From: Nevskiaceae bacterium
Lineage (GTDB): Bacteria > Pseudomonadota > Gammaproteobacteria > Nevskiales > Nevskiaceae
NCBI GenBank assembly: GCA_004297005.1
Contig: SCVA01000026.1
Coordinates: forward strand, 1-36,847
Length of the DNA: 36,847 nt
Direction of reading: 5' to 3'
Position 1 is the stretch's first letter. Each line of letters starts with the position of its first letter. The translations under genes were made by a program, and so were the position numbers. Below are positions 1 through 7,922 of this stretch, one piece after another. The notes under the pieces are model-generated. The model worked only from the letters and a program-made list of their open reading frames with translations. It ran no database searches and was not told the DNA's origin.

Positions 1-114
1 GCCGATGTGTTTGACTACATCGAGAGATTCCACAACCCTCGCATGCGACGGAGAGTCGCTAAGCGGGATCAGCAGTTTTCATCCCTTTCCAAACCGTCCG
101 TGAAAACGGGGTAG
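1..114 (+). CDS. IS3-family transposase, C-terminal tail (cut by window edge)
   Basis: The window opens inside a frame that reads [15 protein letters not shown] and ends at a TAG at 112-114 after 37 residues. The FDYIERFxNP block is the familiar C-terminal end of the rve/DDE domain in IS3-family OrfB transposases; the basic tail ending PSVKTG follows it. The rest of the gene lies left of the window. The stop is only 5 bases from the start of a second transposase remnant, so this copy probably ends at its right inverted repeat near 119 (...GTAGAACCCA; IS3-family ends finish in CA). Family call is good; subgroup is not resolved. Confidence 0.7.
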   Translation, partial: ADVFDYIERFHNPRMRRRVAKRDQQFSSLSKPSVKTG

Positions 115-119
115 AACCC

Positions 120-608
120 ATGGACTTCGTCTTCGACCGCATCTCGTCGGGCCGCGTGCTCAAGTGTCTGACTATCGTGGATGACGCCACACACGAAGCT
201 GTGGCGGTCATTCCCGAGCACGCGATTGGCGGCGAGCATCTGACCCGCTTGCTGGACGAGGTGTGCGCACGGCGTGGCAAGCCCGCCATCATCCGGACCG
301 ACAACGGCAAGGAGTTCACCGGCAAGGCGATGCTGATCTGGGCTCACCGCAACGGCGTGGCATTGCGGCTGATCGATCCGGGCAAGCCCAATCAAAACGC
401 CTACGTCGAATCCTTCAATGGCCGATTCCGCGACGAGTGCTTGAACGATCAGTGGTTCACCAGCCTGCTACACGCCAAGGCGGTGATCAGAACCTGGACG
501 CGGGAATACAACGAGGAACGACCGAAGAAAGGACTCGGCGGGCTGACGCCAGCCGCCTATGCGAAGCAGTTGGCAAACAAGGTGATTAACATCAACCCTG
601 GGCTCTAA
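120..608 (+). pseudogene. 5'-truncated IS3-family transposase (OrfB, DDE domain)
   Basis: The 162-residue frame starts exactly at the first catalytic Asp region (MDFVFD), has the second Asp in [10 protein letters not shown] and the Glu in [17 protein letters not shown], and ends with the [13 protein letters not shown] block common to IS2/IS407-type OrfB proteins. The complete DDE triad is present, but the upstream half (OrfA and the HTH_21 part of OrfB) is missing: the frame upstream of the ATG runs into the unrelated tail of another transposase. It is therefore a remnant that cannot transpose by itself. The 5' half may lie left of the inserted element, outside the window. Confidence 0.85.
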
Positions 609-877
609 ACCCTGCCGCTACTCAACGCGGGGGAACGTCGCATCCGATCCGTGACTTTGACCGAAAAAATGCAAATCGCGTCATCGCTGACGGTCACGCT
701 GAGGTGGTATTGGCCGACCTCAAGAGCCTCTCGGCAGGCTCGACCGGGTAAGTCGCGTCAGAACGGTCCAGCTGCGCCGGCGCTGAAAAATTCTAGGACC
801 CCAATTAAAAACCGGCTCCCAGCCAAACCCTGCTGGAATCAGGCTCCAAATTCTAGGACCCAATTAAAGCGCGACAT
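609..877. other. IS-flanking debris without a confident gene
   Basis: This gap between the transposase remnant and the coq7 terminator has no convincing intact gene. A short open stretch at 641-751 (frame of CAT CCG ATC, ending in TAA) reads as a plausible protein end (...VLADLKSLSAGSTG) and may be the C-terminus of a gene destroyed by the insertions; I do not recognise it. A longer frame at 651-1115 runs antisense into coq7 and is not credible. Two 21-bp direct repeats lie at the right-hand side. Confidence 0.5.
786..868. repeat. Pair of near-identical 21-bp direct repeats
   Basis: AAATTCTAGGACCCCAATTAA at about 788-808 recurs with one base fewer as AAATTCTAGGACCCAATTAA at 848-867, with GGCTCC-rich sequence near both. 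The copies are about 60 bp apart and AT-rich against a GC-rich background. Multiple terminal repeats of about 20 bp are a known property of IS21-family ends, so these may be a left-behind IS end; that is inference. Confidence 0.7.
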
Positions 878-905
878 AAAAAAAGCCGCCCCAGGGCGGC
901 TTTTT
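878..905 (-). terminator. Bidirectional intrinsic terminator after coq7
   Basis: AAGCCGCC (loop CCAG) GGCGGCTT is flanked by an A-tract at 878-884 and a T-tract at 901-905, so it can act in both directions. It sits 18 bases past the coq7 stop and separates coq7 from the IS debris. Confidence 0.85.
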
Positions 906-923
906 CAATTGCGCGTCGCGCGC

Positions 924-1565
924 CTAGAAGCGCGTCGCGCCGAACTTCATCACCCCCGCCACCGCCCGCATCAGACCGCGCACCGGCGCCGGCGGCAGCG
1001 CGCCTCCCGCGGCCAAGGCCTCGGCGCCGTGACGTTCCTCGTCGGCCTTCATCGCCTGCACCACGGCGCGCGAGGCTCGATCGGACTCCGGCAGACGCCG
1101 CAGGTGATCCTGTAGATGGGCACTGACCTGGCGCTCGGTCTCGGCGACGAAACCCAAACTCTTGCGATCACCACTCAAACCCGCCAGCGCGCCGATGGCC
1201 ACCGAGCCGGCATACCAGAACGGCGACAGCCGACTCGGATGATCCTGCAACTGCCGCAGGCGCTCGGCACACCACTGCAGGTGGTCGCGCTCTTCGCGGG
1301 CGGCCTCGAGCAGGTGCCGGCGCAGCTCCGGTTCGCGCGCCACCAGGGCCTGGCCGTGATACAGGCCCTGCGCGGCAACTTCGCCTGCGTGGTTGATCCG
1401 CATCAGGTCGGCGGCGGCTTTCCGCTCTTCCTCCGACAGCGGTCCGGGAGCCGCGGCGACCGGCAGCGGCCTTGCCTCCTCGGCCGGACTTAGGGCGCGC
1501 AGACCATCGGCGAAGCGCTGGATCAGGCGGTCAGCGGAGGAATAATGGCGAACAGAGTCGGTCAT
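924..1565 (-). CDS. coq7: 2-nonaprenyl-3-methyl-6-methoxy-1,4-benzoquinol hydroxylase (Coq7 family)
   Basis: Coq7 is a membrane-associated di-iron monooxygenase that makes the last ring hydroxylation in ubiquinone synthesis. The 213-residue protein starts MTDSVRHYSSADRL, typical of the family, and shows the carboxylate/histidine ligands: NHAGEVAAQGLY (Glu), EERDHLQW (ExxH), and a second pair in AETERQVSAHL and KADEERHGAEAL. The hydrophobic GSVAIGALAGL helix is in place. The open frame extends upstream to 1829, but that part is Arg/Pro-rich and overlaps the divergent gene, so the ATG at 1565 is chosen. No strong Shine-Dalgarno is visible. It is monocistronic, ends at a terminator and diverges from the FadE-like gene across 89 bp. 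Confidence 0.93.
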   Translation of the reverse strand: MTDSVRHYSSADRLIQRFADGLRALSPAEEARPLPVAAAPGPLSEEERKAAADLMRINHAGEVAAQGLYHGQALVAREPELRRHLLEAAREERDHLQWCAERLRQLQDHPSRLSPFWYAGSVAIGALAGLSGDRKSLGFVAETERQVSAHLQDHLRRLPESDRASRAVVQAMKADEERHGAEALAAGGALPPAPVRGLMRAVAGVMKFGATRF

Positions 1566-1654
1566 TCGGCGGCAGCCCTGTGTTGATCGGCGACAATACG
1601 AGCGACCGCAGTTTACGTCTCCGGCCCCGTCCACAGAGCCCAGCGCCTCTAGAA

Positions 1655-3139
1655 ATGTTCTGGCTGATCGTCTTCCTAGGCCTTGCCGGCGTGCTCGCCT
1701 ACCGGGCGGCGCCGTTGCCGACCGCCACCGGACTGATCGGGGTAACGGTGCTGCTCTACGGCTGGCTGGGCGAGTCCTCGGGCCGCTTCGTGCTGCTGGC
1801 GCTTCTGTATCTGCTGCTGTTCGTGCCACTCAATGTCCCGGCCTTGCGCCAGGAGTGGATCAGCCGGCCATTGCTGGATCGCCTGCTGGCCCGGCCGTTG
1901 CCGATGCTCTCGCCGCACGATGCCGGGCCGGCGGCGGGTCTTCTGGACGGACGCTGGGATCTGCGCCTACCCGCCGCGCCAGCTCCCACGCCAGCCGATA
2001 CCGAGCTGCGTCTCGAGGCCCTGGGCGCCGCCCTGGCGCAGCGCCTGAGCCAGCCCAGTCGGCCACTGATCCCGCAGCCGGAACAGGCCGAGGTCGCGGC
2101 GCTGCTCTACGGCGCCGCCGCCCTGGACCACCACGACCCGCGCCTCCTGGGCGACGGCCTGGATTGCAGCGGCGAGCACCTGCGTGCGGTCCAGGCCTGG
2201 CCGCTGGCGCAGGCCGCTTGCGCCCTGCGGGGCCGTGCGCCGGAGGCCAGTCTGGACTGGACAGCGGCCGCCGGCGCCGATATCGCCGGTCTTGGCGAGC
2301 GCTGCGCCCAGGCACACGGCCCCAGCGTCGCGCTCTGGTCGGCGGTGCGTGAAGAATCCCCGGCGCAAAGGCTGATCCGCTTCGACGAGGCGTTCTGGCG
2401 GTTTGTCGGCCACGGCCTCAGCCAACTGACCCGCTCCGTGATCGGCGGTCTCAGCCAAGGGCTGTTGATTCCCGCGCCGGGCGAGGACCAACAGCGGCGG
2501 GATCGGCAGCGCGCAAGCCTGGCCTGCAGCCGGATAGCCGCGCTCGCGGACCTGCGTCTGGCCCTAGTGCTCGCCGACCGGCTGCCGCCGGGTTTTGACT
2601 CCGCATACGCGCGTGCCTACCTGCGCCTGGCAGGCCTCCACGCCGCCCTGGCCTGGCACGAGGCCGCGCGCTCGCCCTACCACGAACGCCCGCTGCTGCG
2701 GGTGCTGAGCCGGGAGCAGCACCGGCTGCTGGAAGAGCAGTTGAGCTGCGCACTGCGCAGCCTGCCGCAGGTCCTGCTGCGCGGCGTGTTGCGATGGCTG
2801 ATCCTGCCTCCTGGCAGCGGGACCATCCAACCGGGGGGCGCCGAAAACCAGGCTGCCGCCCTGGCCCTGCTGCGCGAGCCCACCGTGCGCGCGCGCCTGA
2901 TCAGCCGCCTGCCCGCGCATCCGGGCCTGCAGGCGCTGGAACAGCGTATGCAGGTGCTCCAGCCCTTGGAATCCAGCTTGCGGCGGCTGCAACTCGCGCA
3001 AATCGAGCCGACGCCGTCGGACGAGACCGTGCGAGTGACCAGCGCCGAGCGCCTGGGGCTGCTTTCCGAAGCCGAGGCGGGCATCCTCAGGGAAGCGCTG
3101 GACTTTGCAAACACCCAATTGAATCCGGATCGCTCATGA
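1655..3139 (+). CDS. FadE-like membrane protein lacking the acyl-CoA dehydrogenase core
   Basis: The 494-residue protein resembles both ends of FadE (membrane acyl-CoA dehydrogenase, about 815 residues in E. coli) but not its middle. Residues 1-65 are two or three hydrophobic segments followed by LNVPALRQEWISRPLLDRLLARPLPMLSPHD, as in FadE. From about residue 243 (FDEAFWRFVGHGLSQLTRSV) to the end it matches the FadE helical C-terminal region and its DUF1974 tail (LLREPTVRARLISRLP, LQPLESSLRRLQ, LGLLSEAEAGILREAL). The roughly 170-residue stretch between is Ala/Leu-rich, without the FAD- and acyl-CoA-binding blocks, so dehydrogenase activity is doubtful. The frame is intact with normal codon use, so it is probably expressed. 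Its TGA overlaps the ATG of the following SDR by 4 bp (ATGA). The start at 1655 precedes the first membrane segment; an upstream extension would overlap coq7. Confidence 0.75.
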   Translation: MFWLIVFLGLAGVLAYRAAPLPTATGLIGVTVLLYGWLGESSGRFVLLALLYLLLFVPLNVPALRQEWISRPLLDRLLARPLPMLSPHDAGPAAGLLDGRWDLRLPAAPAPTPADTELRLEALGAALAQRLSQPSRPLIPQPEQAEVAALLYGAAALDHHDPRLLGDGLDCSGEHLRAVQAWPLAQAACALRGRAPEASLDWTAAAGADIAGLGERCAQAHGPSVALWSAVREESPAQRLIRFDEAFWRFVGHGLSQLTRSVIGGLSQGLLIPAPGEDQQRRDRQRASLACSRIAALADLRLALVLADRLPPGFDSAYARAYLRLAGLHAALAWHEAARSPYHERPLLRVLSREQHRLLEEQLSCALRSLPQVLLRGVLRWLILPPGSGTIQPGGAENQAAALALLREPTVRARLISRLPAHPGLQALEQRMQVLQPLESSLRRLQLAQIEPTPSDETVRVTSAERLGLLSEAEAGILREALDFANTQLNPDRS

Positions 3140-3795
3140 ACGAATCCTGCATCGTGGTCGGCGCCGGGCGCGGCATCGGTCAGGCTTGCGCGCTGGCCTT
3201 CGCCCGGGAGGGCTACAACATCGCCCTGGTGGCACGCCGGCCAGAGCGGCTGGTGGCGCAAACCACCGAGATCGCCTGGACCACCGGCCGCGACGCGCGC
3301 GCCTACGGCGCCGACGCCAGCGACGCCGAAGCCCTGCGCAGCACCCTGCGCACTGCCCAGCTCGAACTCGGGCCGGCGCGGGTGCTGATCTACAACGTCG
3401 CCGATGTGCAGCGCGCCCGCCCCAGCGCGCTTGATGTCGAACAACTGGTGCGCGAGTTTCGCGCCAATGTCGCTGGCGCCTTGGTCTGCGTGCAGGCGCT
3501 GGCGCCGGACATGCGGGTGCGCGGCGGCGGCAGCCTGCTGTTCACCGGCGGCGGCATCGCCGACCAGCCCTCGACCGATTTCGCCTCGCTGTCTCTGGGC
3601 AAGGCGGCGCTGCGCAACCTCACCCAGACGCTGGCGCAGGATCTTGGCGTCAGCGGCATTCACGTCGCCACCGTGACTGTGCATGGCTTCGTGCAGCCGG
3701 GCACGCATTTCGATCCGCACCTGATCGCCCAGAGCTTCATCAAGCTGCACCGGCAGCCGCGCGGCCGCTTCGACATCGAACTGGTCTACCGCTAA
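3136..3795 (+). CDS. SDR-family protein with degenerate catalytic site
   Basis: This 219-residue short-chain dehydrogenase/reductase has a Rossmann glycine motif near the N-terminus (VVGAGRGIGQA, residues 8-16), the LVARRPERL cofactor-side segment and a YNVAD sequence where NNAG is usual. The active-site lysine is present (LSLGK, about K156), but the Tyr four residues earlier reads Leu and the Ser position lies in a GGG run. It may bind NAD(P) without normal SDR chemistry, or belong to an SDR subfamily with a displaced site. It overlaps the FadE-like gene by 4 bp, which implies translational coupling, and glpD follows 33 bp later. Substrate unknown; a lipid role is inferred only from neighbours. 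Confidence 0.8.
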   Translation: MNESCIVVGAGRGIGQACALAFAREGYNIALVARRPERLVAQTTEIAWTTGRDARAYGADASDAEALRSTLRTAQLELGPARVLIYNVADVQRARPSALDVEQLVREFRANVAGALVCVQALAPDMRVRGGGSLLFTGGGIADQPSTDFASLSLGKAALRNLTQTLAQDLGVSGIHVATVTVHGFVQPGTHFDPHLIAQSFIKLHRQPRGRFDIELVYR

Positions 3796-3828
3796 GGCCC
3801 CGACGCCCCTTTCCGCACTACCGACGCC

Positions 3829-5421
3829 ATGCCCGCAGCCTTTCCGCTGGTCCGCAACCTCGCCGGCCTGAAGTCCGCCCCCTTCGATCTGCTGGTGGTC
3901 GGTGGCGGTATCTACGGAGCCTGGACCGCCTACGACGCCGCGCTGCGCGGGCTCAAAGTAGCGCTGGTGGAAAAGAACGACTGGGGCTGCGGCACCTCGC
4001 AGTCGTCCTCGAAGCTGATCCATGGTGGCCTTCGCTACCTGGAACACTACGAATTCAAACTGGTGCGCCACGCGCTGGCCGAGCGCCGGGTGCTGTCGGA
4101 GATCGCCCCCCATCTGGTGCGACCACTCAACTTCAGGGTCCCGGTCTGGGCTCACTCCCGGGTCGGCCGTCTGCAACTGCTGGCCGGACTGACGCTCTAC
4201 GACTTTCTGGCCACCGGCAAGCAGCCGGTGCCGCGCTACAAATCCTTCGGCCGCGCGCAGATGCTCGCCGACCACCCCTACCTCGCCGCCGACGGGCTGA
4301 AAGGGGGCCTGCGCTACGGCGACTGCCAGGAAGACGACGCGCGCATGACGATGATCGTGGTGGCCGCCGCGCAGGCGGCCGGCGCGATCTGCGCCAACGG
4401 CGTCGCCGCCGAGTCGCTGCTGGAGCAGGGGGGGCGCATCCGCGGCGCCCGCCTACTCGACAACGACAGTGGCGAGCGTTTCGATCTGGAAGCCGGGGTC
4501 ACCGTGAATGCCGCCGGCCCCTGGGCCGCCGCCCTCAGTGCCGCCGCGTTGGGTCCTGATTCGCCCAAGGTGAAGCTGGTCAAGGGCATCCATCTGGTGC
4601 TACCGGCCATCGCCGGCCTGGAGGACGCCTTCCTGCTCACCGCTCCGCAGGACGGCCGGGTGTTCTTCGTGATTCCCTGGCAGGGCCGCACCCTGGTCGG
4701 CACCACCGAATCGGCGATCGCCGACCCGACGCAGGCGCAGGTGACCGAGGCCGAAACCCTCTATCTGCTAGACGCGGTGAACGCACTGCTGCCCGGCCTG
4801 GGCTGGACCGAGGGCGATGTCCTCGGGGCCTTCGCCGGCGCCCGCACCCTGCAGGCGGAGGACGCCGAAAGCCTGTCGGCACAAACCCGCGAGTTCCTGG
4901 TCAGCGAGCCCCGGCCAGGACTGATCTGGCCGATCGGCGGCAAGTACACCACCGGCCGCTGCGACGCGGCGGAGATCGTCGATCACGTGCTGCAGGCGCT
5001 GGGGCGTCCGCACCGCGAAAGCCTGACGCACCGCTACCCGCTGCCCGGCGGCCCCGGCGGCCTGCACGAAGGCTCGTCCCGGCACTCGGCCCTGCTGGGC
5101 GACTTCACCGGCTGGCAGGCGGAAGCCATGTCAGCGCTGCGCGCGCGCGGCCTGGACGAAGACATCGCCCGCTCGTTGAGCCTGCGCCACGGCACCCGCG
5201 TGGCGCGCATCCACGCACTGCTGGAAGAGCGGCCTGCCTGGTCGGCCAGACTGTTGCCGGATGCACCGTTCATCGCCGCGGAAGTGATTCTGGCGGTGCG
5301 CGAGGAAGGCGCTCGGCAGTTTGAAGACGTGGTCCGTCGACGCCTGCCCTTGCGCCTGATTGCCCGCCCGGGAGACTGGATCGACCGCGTGCGGGCCTTG
5401 ATCGCCGAAGCCGGTCACTAG
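3829..5421 (+). CDS. glpD: FAD-dependent glycerol-3-phosphate dehydrogenase
   Basis: GlpD oxidises sn-glycerol-3-phosphate to dihydroxyacetone phosphate at the inner face of the cytoplasmic membrane and passes electrons to quinone. The 530-residue product has the FAD-binding FDLLVVGGGIYG at residues 18-29, the KNDWGCGTSQSSSKLIHGGLRYLE block characteristic of the family, VNAAGPWA in the middle, the GTTES segment, IGGKYTTGR near residue 370, and the C-terminal helical domain (HGTRVARIHAL, LAVREEGARQFEDVVRRRL). Length fits the family. No glpR, glpF or glpK is nearby; it follows the FadE-like/SDR pair on the same strand and precedes a secreted lipase, fitting use of glycerol released from lipids (inference). 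Confidence 0.93.
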   Translation: MPAAFPLVRNLAGLKSAPFDLLVVGGGIYGAWTAYDAALRGLKVALVEKNDWGCGTSQSSSKLIHGGLRYLEHYEFKLVRHALAERRVLSEIAPHLVRPLNFRVPVWAHSRVGRLQLLAGLTLYDFLATGKQPVPRYKSFGRAQMLADHPYLAADGLKGGLRYGDCQEDDARMTMIVVAAAQAAGAICANGVAAESLLEQGGRIRGARLLDNDSGERFDLEAGVTVNAAGPWAAALSAAALGPDSPKVKLVKGIHLVLPAIAGLEDAFLLTAPQDGRVFFVIPWQGRTLVGTTESAIADPTQAQVTEAETLYLLDAVNALLPGLGWTEGDVLGAFAGARTLQAEDAESLSAQTREFLVSEPRPGLIWPIGGKYTTGRCDAAEIVDHVLQALGRPHRESLTHRYPLPGGPGGLHEGSSRHSALLGDFTGWQAEAMSALRARGLDEDIARSLSLRHGTRVARIHALLEERPAWSARLLPDAPFIAAEVILAVREEGARQFEDVVRRRLPLRLIARPGDWIDRVRALIAEAGH

Positions 5422-5478
5422 CTTTCACGCTACCGCCCATCCGGCGGAAGCTGCCGTTCGCCCTGAACATGACACTTA

Positions 5479-5556
5479 GGTCACACACCAACTGACCAGC
5501 GGTACATTTTGGTGCGTGTCAGCGGTTAAAGGCACGCTGGTTGTGCATCCGCACAA
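5479..5556. promoter_or_regulatory. Inverted repeats upstream of the lipase operon (candidate operators)
   Basis: The 229-bp gap between glpD and the lipase gene holds three palindromic signals: GGTCA-N9-TGACC at 5479-5497, ACACACCAA paired with TTGGTGCGTGT over 5483-5519, and a perfect TTGTGC-ATCC-GCACAA at 5541-5556. These look like regulator-binding sites rather than terminators because no T-tract follows. The regulator is unknown. A clear Shine-Dalgarno (AAAAGGAG) lies just before the lipase ATG. Confidence 0.5.
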
Positions 5557-5650
5557 TCCCGAGACTCCTAAAAGTGCAGGGTTGATCGCCGTCTTCGCGA
5601 CTGGCCCGCCATAACAAGGCCGGCTGGACCGGTGCGAAAAGGAGATTTCC

Positions 5651-7903
5651 ATGCGAGTGACAAGGTTTGCGCGATGCGCAGGGTACGCGCTGGCCGTGGC
5701 GCTTTTGAGCGCCTGCGGAGGCGGCAACGGGAACCAGGACCAACTTTCCGGTGGTTCCGGCGAGACGCCGCAGACCTTTGACTCGATGGTGTTGTTCGAT
5801 CCGATTCCGATCAAGTCCACTGACAGCGCCACCGTGCCGTTCCCCTTCGACGGCTTCTTCTCGGGCTTCAAAGACCCGACGCTGAACATCCCGAACAGCT
5901 CCAACGCGCCGTTCGTGACCGCCGCCAACCTGCAGGACGGCTTCTCGACGACCGCCTCGCTGTTTCTCGACATCCTCGGCTTCGTCGATTTTGCCTCGGT
6001 GAGCCAGAACCTGCTGATCGTCAACAGCTCCACCGGTCAGGTACTGCAGGCCGGCGTGGACTTCACCATCCAGCCCTCGCCCGCGAAGGACGGTACCGGC
6101 CTGCCGATCAGCTCCCAGCGCTCGCGCGTACTGATCGAACCGCTGAAGCCGCTGACGCCCTCAACCCGCTACCTAGTGGCGCTGAAGAACGGCGTCAAAA
6201 CCACCGAGGGGAAGGGCGTGTTCGCCAGCCCGCAGTTCCGCGTCGCTCGCTCGGGCACGCCGGTCTCGCAGCAAACAGAACCCATCCTCGCCAGCTATAG
6301 CGACGCGCAGAAAGCCGGCCTGGAGCAACTGCGCAGCCAGTTGATCCGTCCGGTGGTCGCTGCTTTCGGCCAGCTTGCCAGCATCCCCGAGGACCAGATC
6401 GTGCTGGCCTGGAGCTTTACCACCCAGTCCACCGAAAAAACCCTGAAGGCGCTGGCTGCTGTGGCGACCGCCGGCACCATTACCGTGCAGAACACCGGGC
6501 AGAACACCTCGGTGATCGGCGCCCCGGCGATCGCCGACATCTACGCCGGTGTGGTCGCGGTGCCCTACTACCTGGCCAACAGCGGTGGCAGCCCGCAGTC
6601 GACCGCGCCGTTGACCGGCTTCTGGACCGCCGACCCGACCAAGCCCGATCTCGCGGCGAGCTTCCTCGGCCAGGTGCCCTGTGGCGCCTTCGCCAGCGGT
6701 GCCACCCTGCCCGACGGTCAGACCGCCACCCCCAGCGTCTCGACCACCGTCTGCTATCCGCTGCCGGTCAAGAAGAGCGATGAGACCCTGCCCCTGCTGG
6801 TGGCGGTACCCAATGCCAACAGCGGCCAGAGCAAGCCGGAAAGCGGCTGGCCGGTGGTGATCTTCCAGCACGGCATCACTGGCAACCGTACCCAGATGCT
6901 GGCCATCGCGCCGGCGCTCGCCGCCGCCGGCTTCGTCACCGTTGCCATCGACCTGCCGCTGCACGGCCTGGCATCGAGCAGCCCCTTCTATCGCAACCAG
7001 TTGTTCACCGGCACCCCTGCGGCCGGGCTGATGACCGGGGAGCGCACCTTCGACCTCGACTTGGTCAGCAACACCACCGGCGCCGCCGGTCCGGACGGCG
7101 TCACCGACAGCAGCGGCACCCATTTCATCAACCTCAGCAGCCTGATCACCAGCCGCGACAATCTCCGGCAGGCGAGCTCGGACCTGCTGACGCTGACGAA
7201 GTCGCTGGCCAATCTCGACCTCGACAACGACGGCGCGCCCGACATCGACGGCAGCCAGCTTCGCTTCGTCGGCCACTCGCTTGGCGGCATCGTCGGCGGC
7301 AGCTTCCTGGGGGCGGATACCTCGGTGGGGGCCGCGACGCTGGCAATGCCGGGCGGCGGCATCGCCAAGCTGCTCGACGCCTCCAAGAGCTTCGGTCCGA
7401 TCGTCTCTGCCGGTCTGGCGGCGAGCGGCGTCGCCGAGGGCACCGATACCTACGAAACCTTCCTGCGCTTCGCGCAAACCCTGGTGGACTCGGCGGATCC
7501 GCTCAACTTCGCCGCCAGCGCCAAGGCCAATCATCCACTGCACTTGATTGAGGTACAGGGCGACACCGTGGTGCCCAATGCCGCCAATGCCGGGGCCGCC
7601 AGCGCCAGCAACGACCTGGTGACCATCACCGGCTACCTGTCCGGCACCGATCCGCTGATCGCCACCCTGGGCCTGGACGTGGTCGGGCCACTGACCCCGC
7701 CGTTGACCAGCGTTGTGCTCAAGACCGGCGCCAAGCTGGCGGTCGCGACAGTGTTCACCACCGGCAACCACGGTTCGATCCTTGATCCCAGCGGGTCCGA
7801 CATCAACGCCGCTACCACCCAGGAGATGCAGCGGCAGACCGCCAACTTCCTGAAGAGCAACGGCACCTGCCTGCCCACCGGCGGCAACTGCAGCGCCGAA
7901 TAA
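5651..7903 (+). CDS. Lipoprotein lipase of the Pla-1/cef (VolA-like) family
   Basis: The 750-residue protein begins with a lipoprotein signal peptide (MRVTRFARCAGYALAVALLSACGGG; LSAC lipobox), so it is likely anchored in the outer membrane or surface-exposed. The first half matches the bacterial virulence-factor lipase N-terminal type (FDPIPIKSTDSATVPFPFDGFF, LKPLTPSTRYLVAL). The second half is an alpha/beta hydrolase: oxyanion-side FQHGITGNRTQML near residue 405, nucleophile elbow VGHSLGG with Ser about 543, and a C-terminal NHGSILDP likely carrying the His. Expected activity is lipase or lysophospholipase on environmental lipid. It has a strong Shine-Dalgarno and is followed 19 bp later by the DUF1302 gene, almost certainly one transcript. 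Confidence 0.88.
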   Translation: MRVTRFARCAGYALAVALLSACGGGNGNQDQLSGGSGETPQTFDSMVLFDPIPIKSTDSATVPFPFDGFFSGFKDPTLNIPNSSNAPFVTAANLQDGFSTTASLFLDILGFVDFASVSQNLLIVNSSTGQVLQAGVDFTIQPSPAKDGTGLPISSQRSRVLIEPLKPLTPSTRYLVALKNGVKTTEGKGVFASPQFRVARSGTPVSQQTEPILASYSDAQKAGLEQLRSQLIRPVVAAFGQLASIPEDQIVLAWSFTTQSTEKTLKALAAVATAGTITVQNTGQNTSVIGAPAIADIYAGVVAVPYYLANSGGSPQSTAPLTGFWTADPTKPDLAASFLGQVPCGAFASGATLPDGQTATPSVSTTVCYPLPVKKSDETLPLLVAVPNANSGQSKPESGWPVVIFQHGITGNRTQMLAIAPALAAAGFVTVAIDLPLHGLASSSPFYRNQLFTGTPAAGLMTGERTFDLDLVSNTTGAAGPDGVTDSSGTHFINLSSLITSRDNLRQASSDLLTLTKSLANLDLDNDGAPDIDGSQLRFVGHSLGGIVGGSFLGADTSVGAATLAMPGGGIAKLLDASKSFGPIVSAGLAASGVAEGTDTYETFLRFAQTLVDSADPLNFAASAKANHPLHLIEVQGDTVVPNAANAGAASASNDLVTITGYLSGTDPLIATLGLDVVGPLTPPLTSVVLKTGAKLAVATVFTTGNHGSILDPSGSDINAATTQEMQRQTANFLKSNGTCLPTGGNCSAE

Positions 7904-7922
7904 AGAATCGAGGAGATCAGAT

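Larger units (their letters stand above)
1..640 (+). mobile_element. Two abutting IS3-family elements (probable nested insertion)
   Basis: One IS3-family transposase ends at 114 and a second of a different subgroup begins without its N-terminal half at 120. The simplest reading is that the first IS inserted into the transposase gene of the second, with its right end at about 119. The right boundary of the older element was not identified; about 640 is a guess based on the GC-rich stretch just after the stop at 608. Seen: the junction. Inferred: order of events and boundaries. Confidence 0.6.

Noticed and set aside
651..1115. 154-codon open frame on the plus strand
   Set aside because: It runs antisense into coq7 across the coq7 terminator and has no recognisable protein features.
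2677..4275. 532-codon minus-strand open frame
   Set aside because: It spans three plus-strand genes with family support and lacks any domain.
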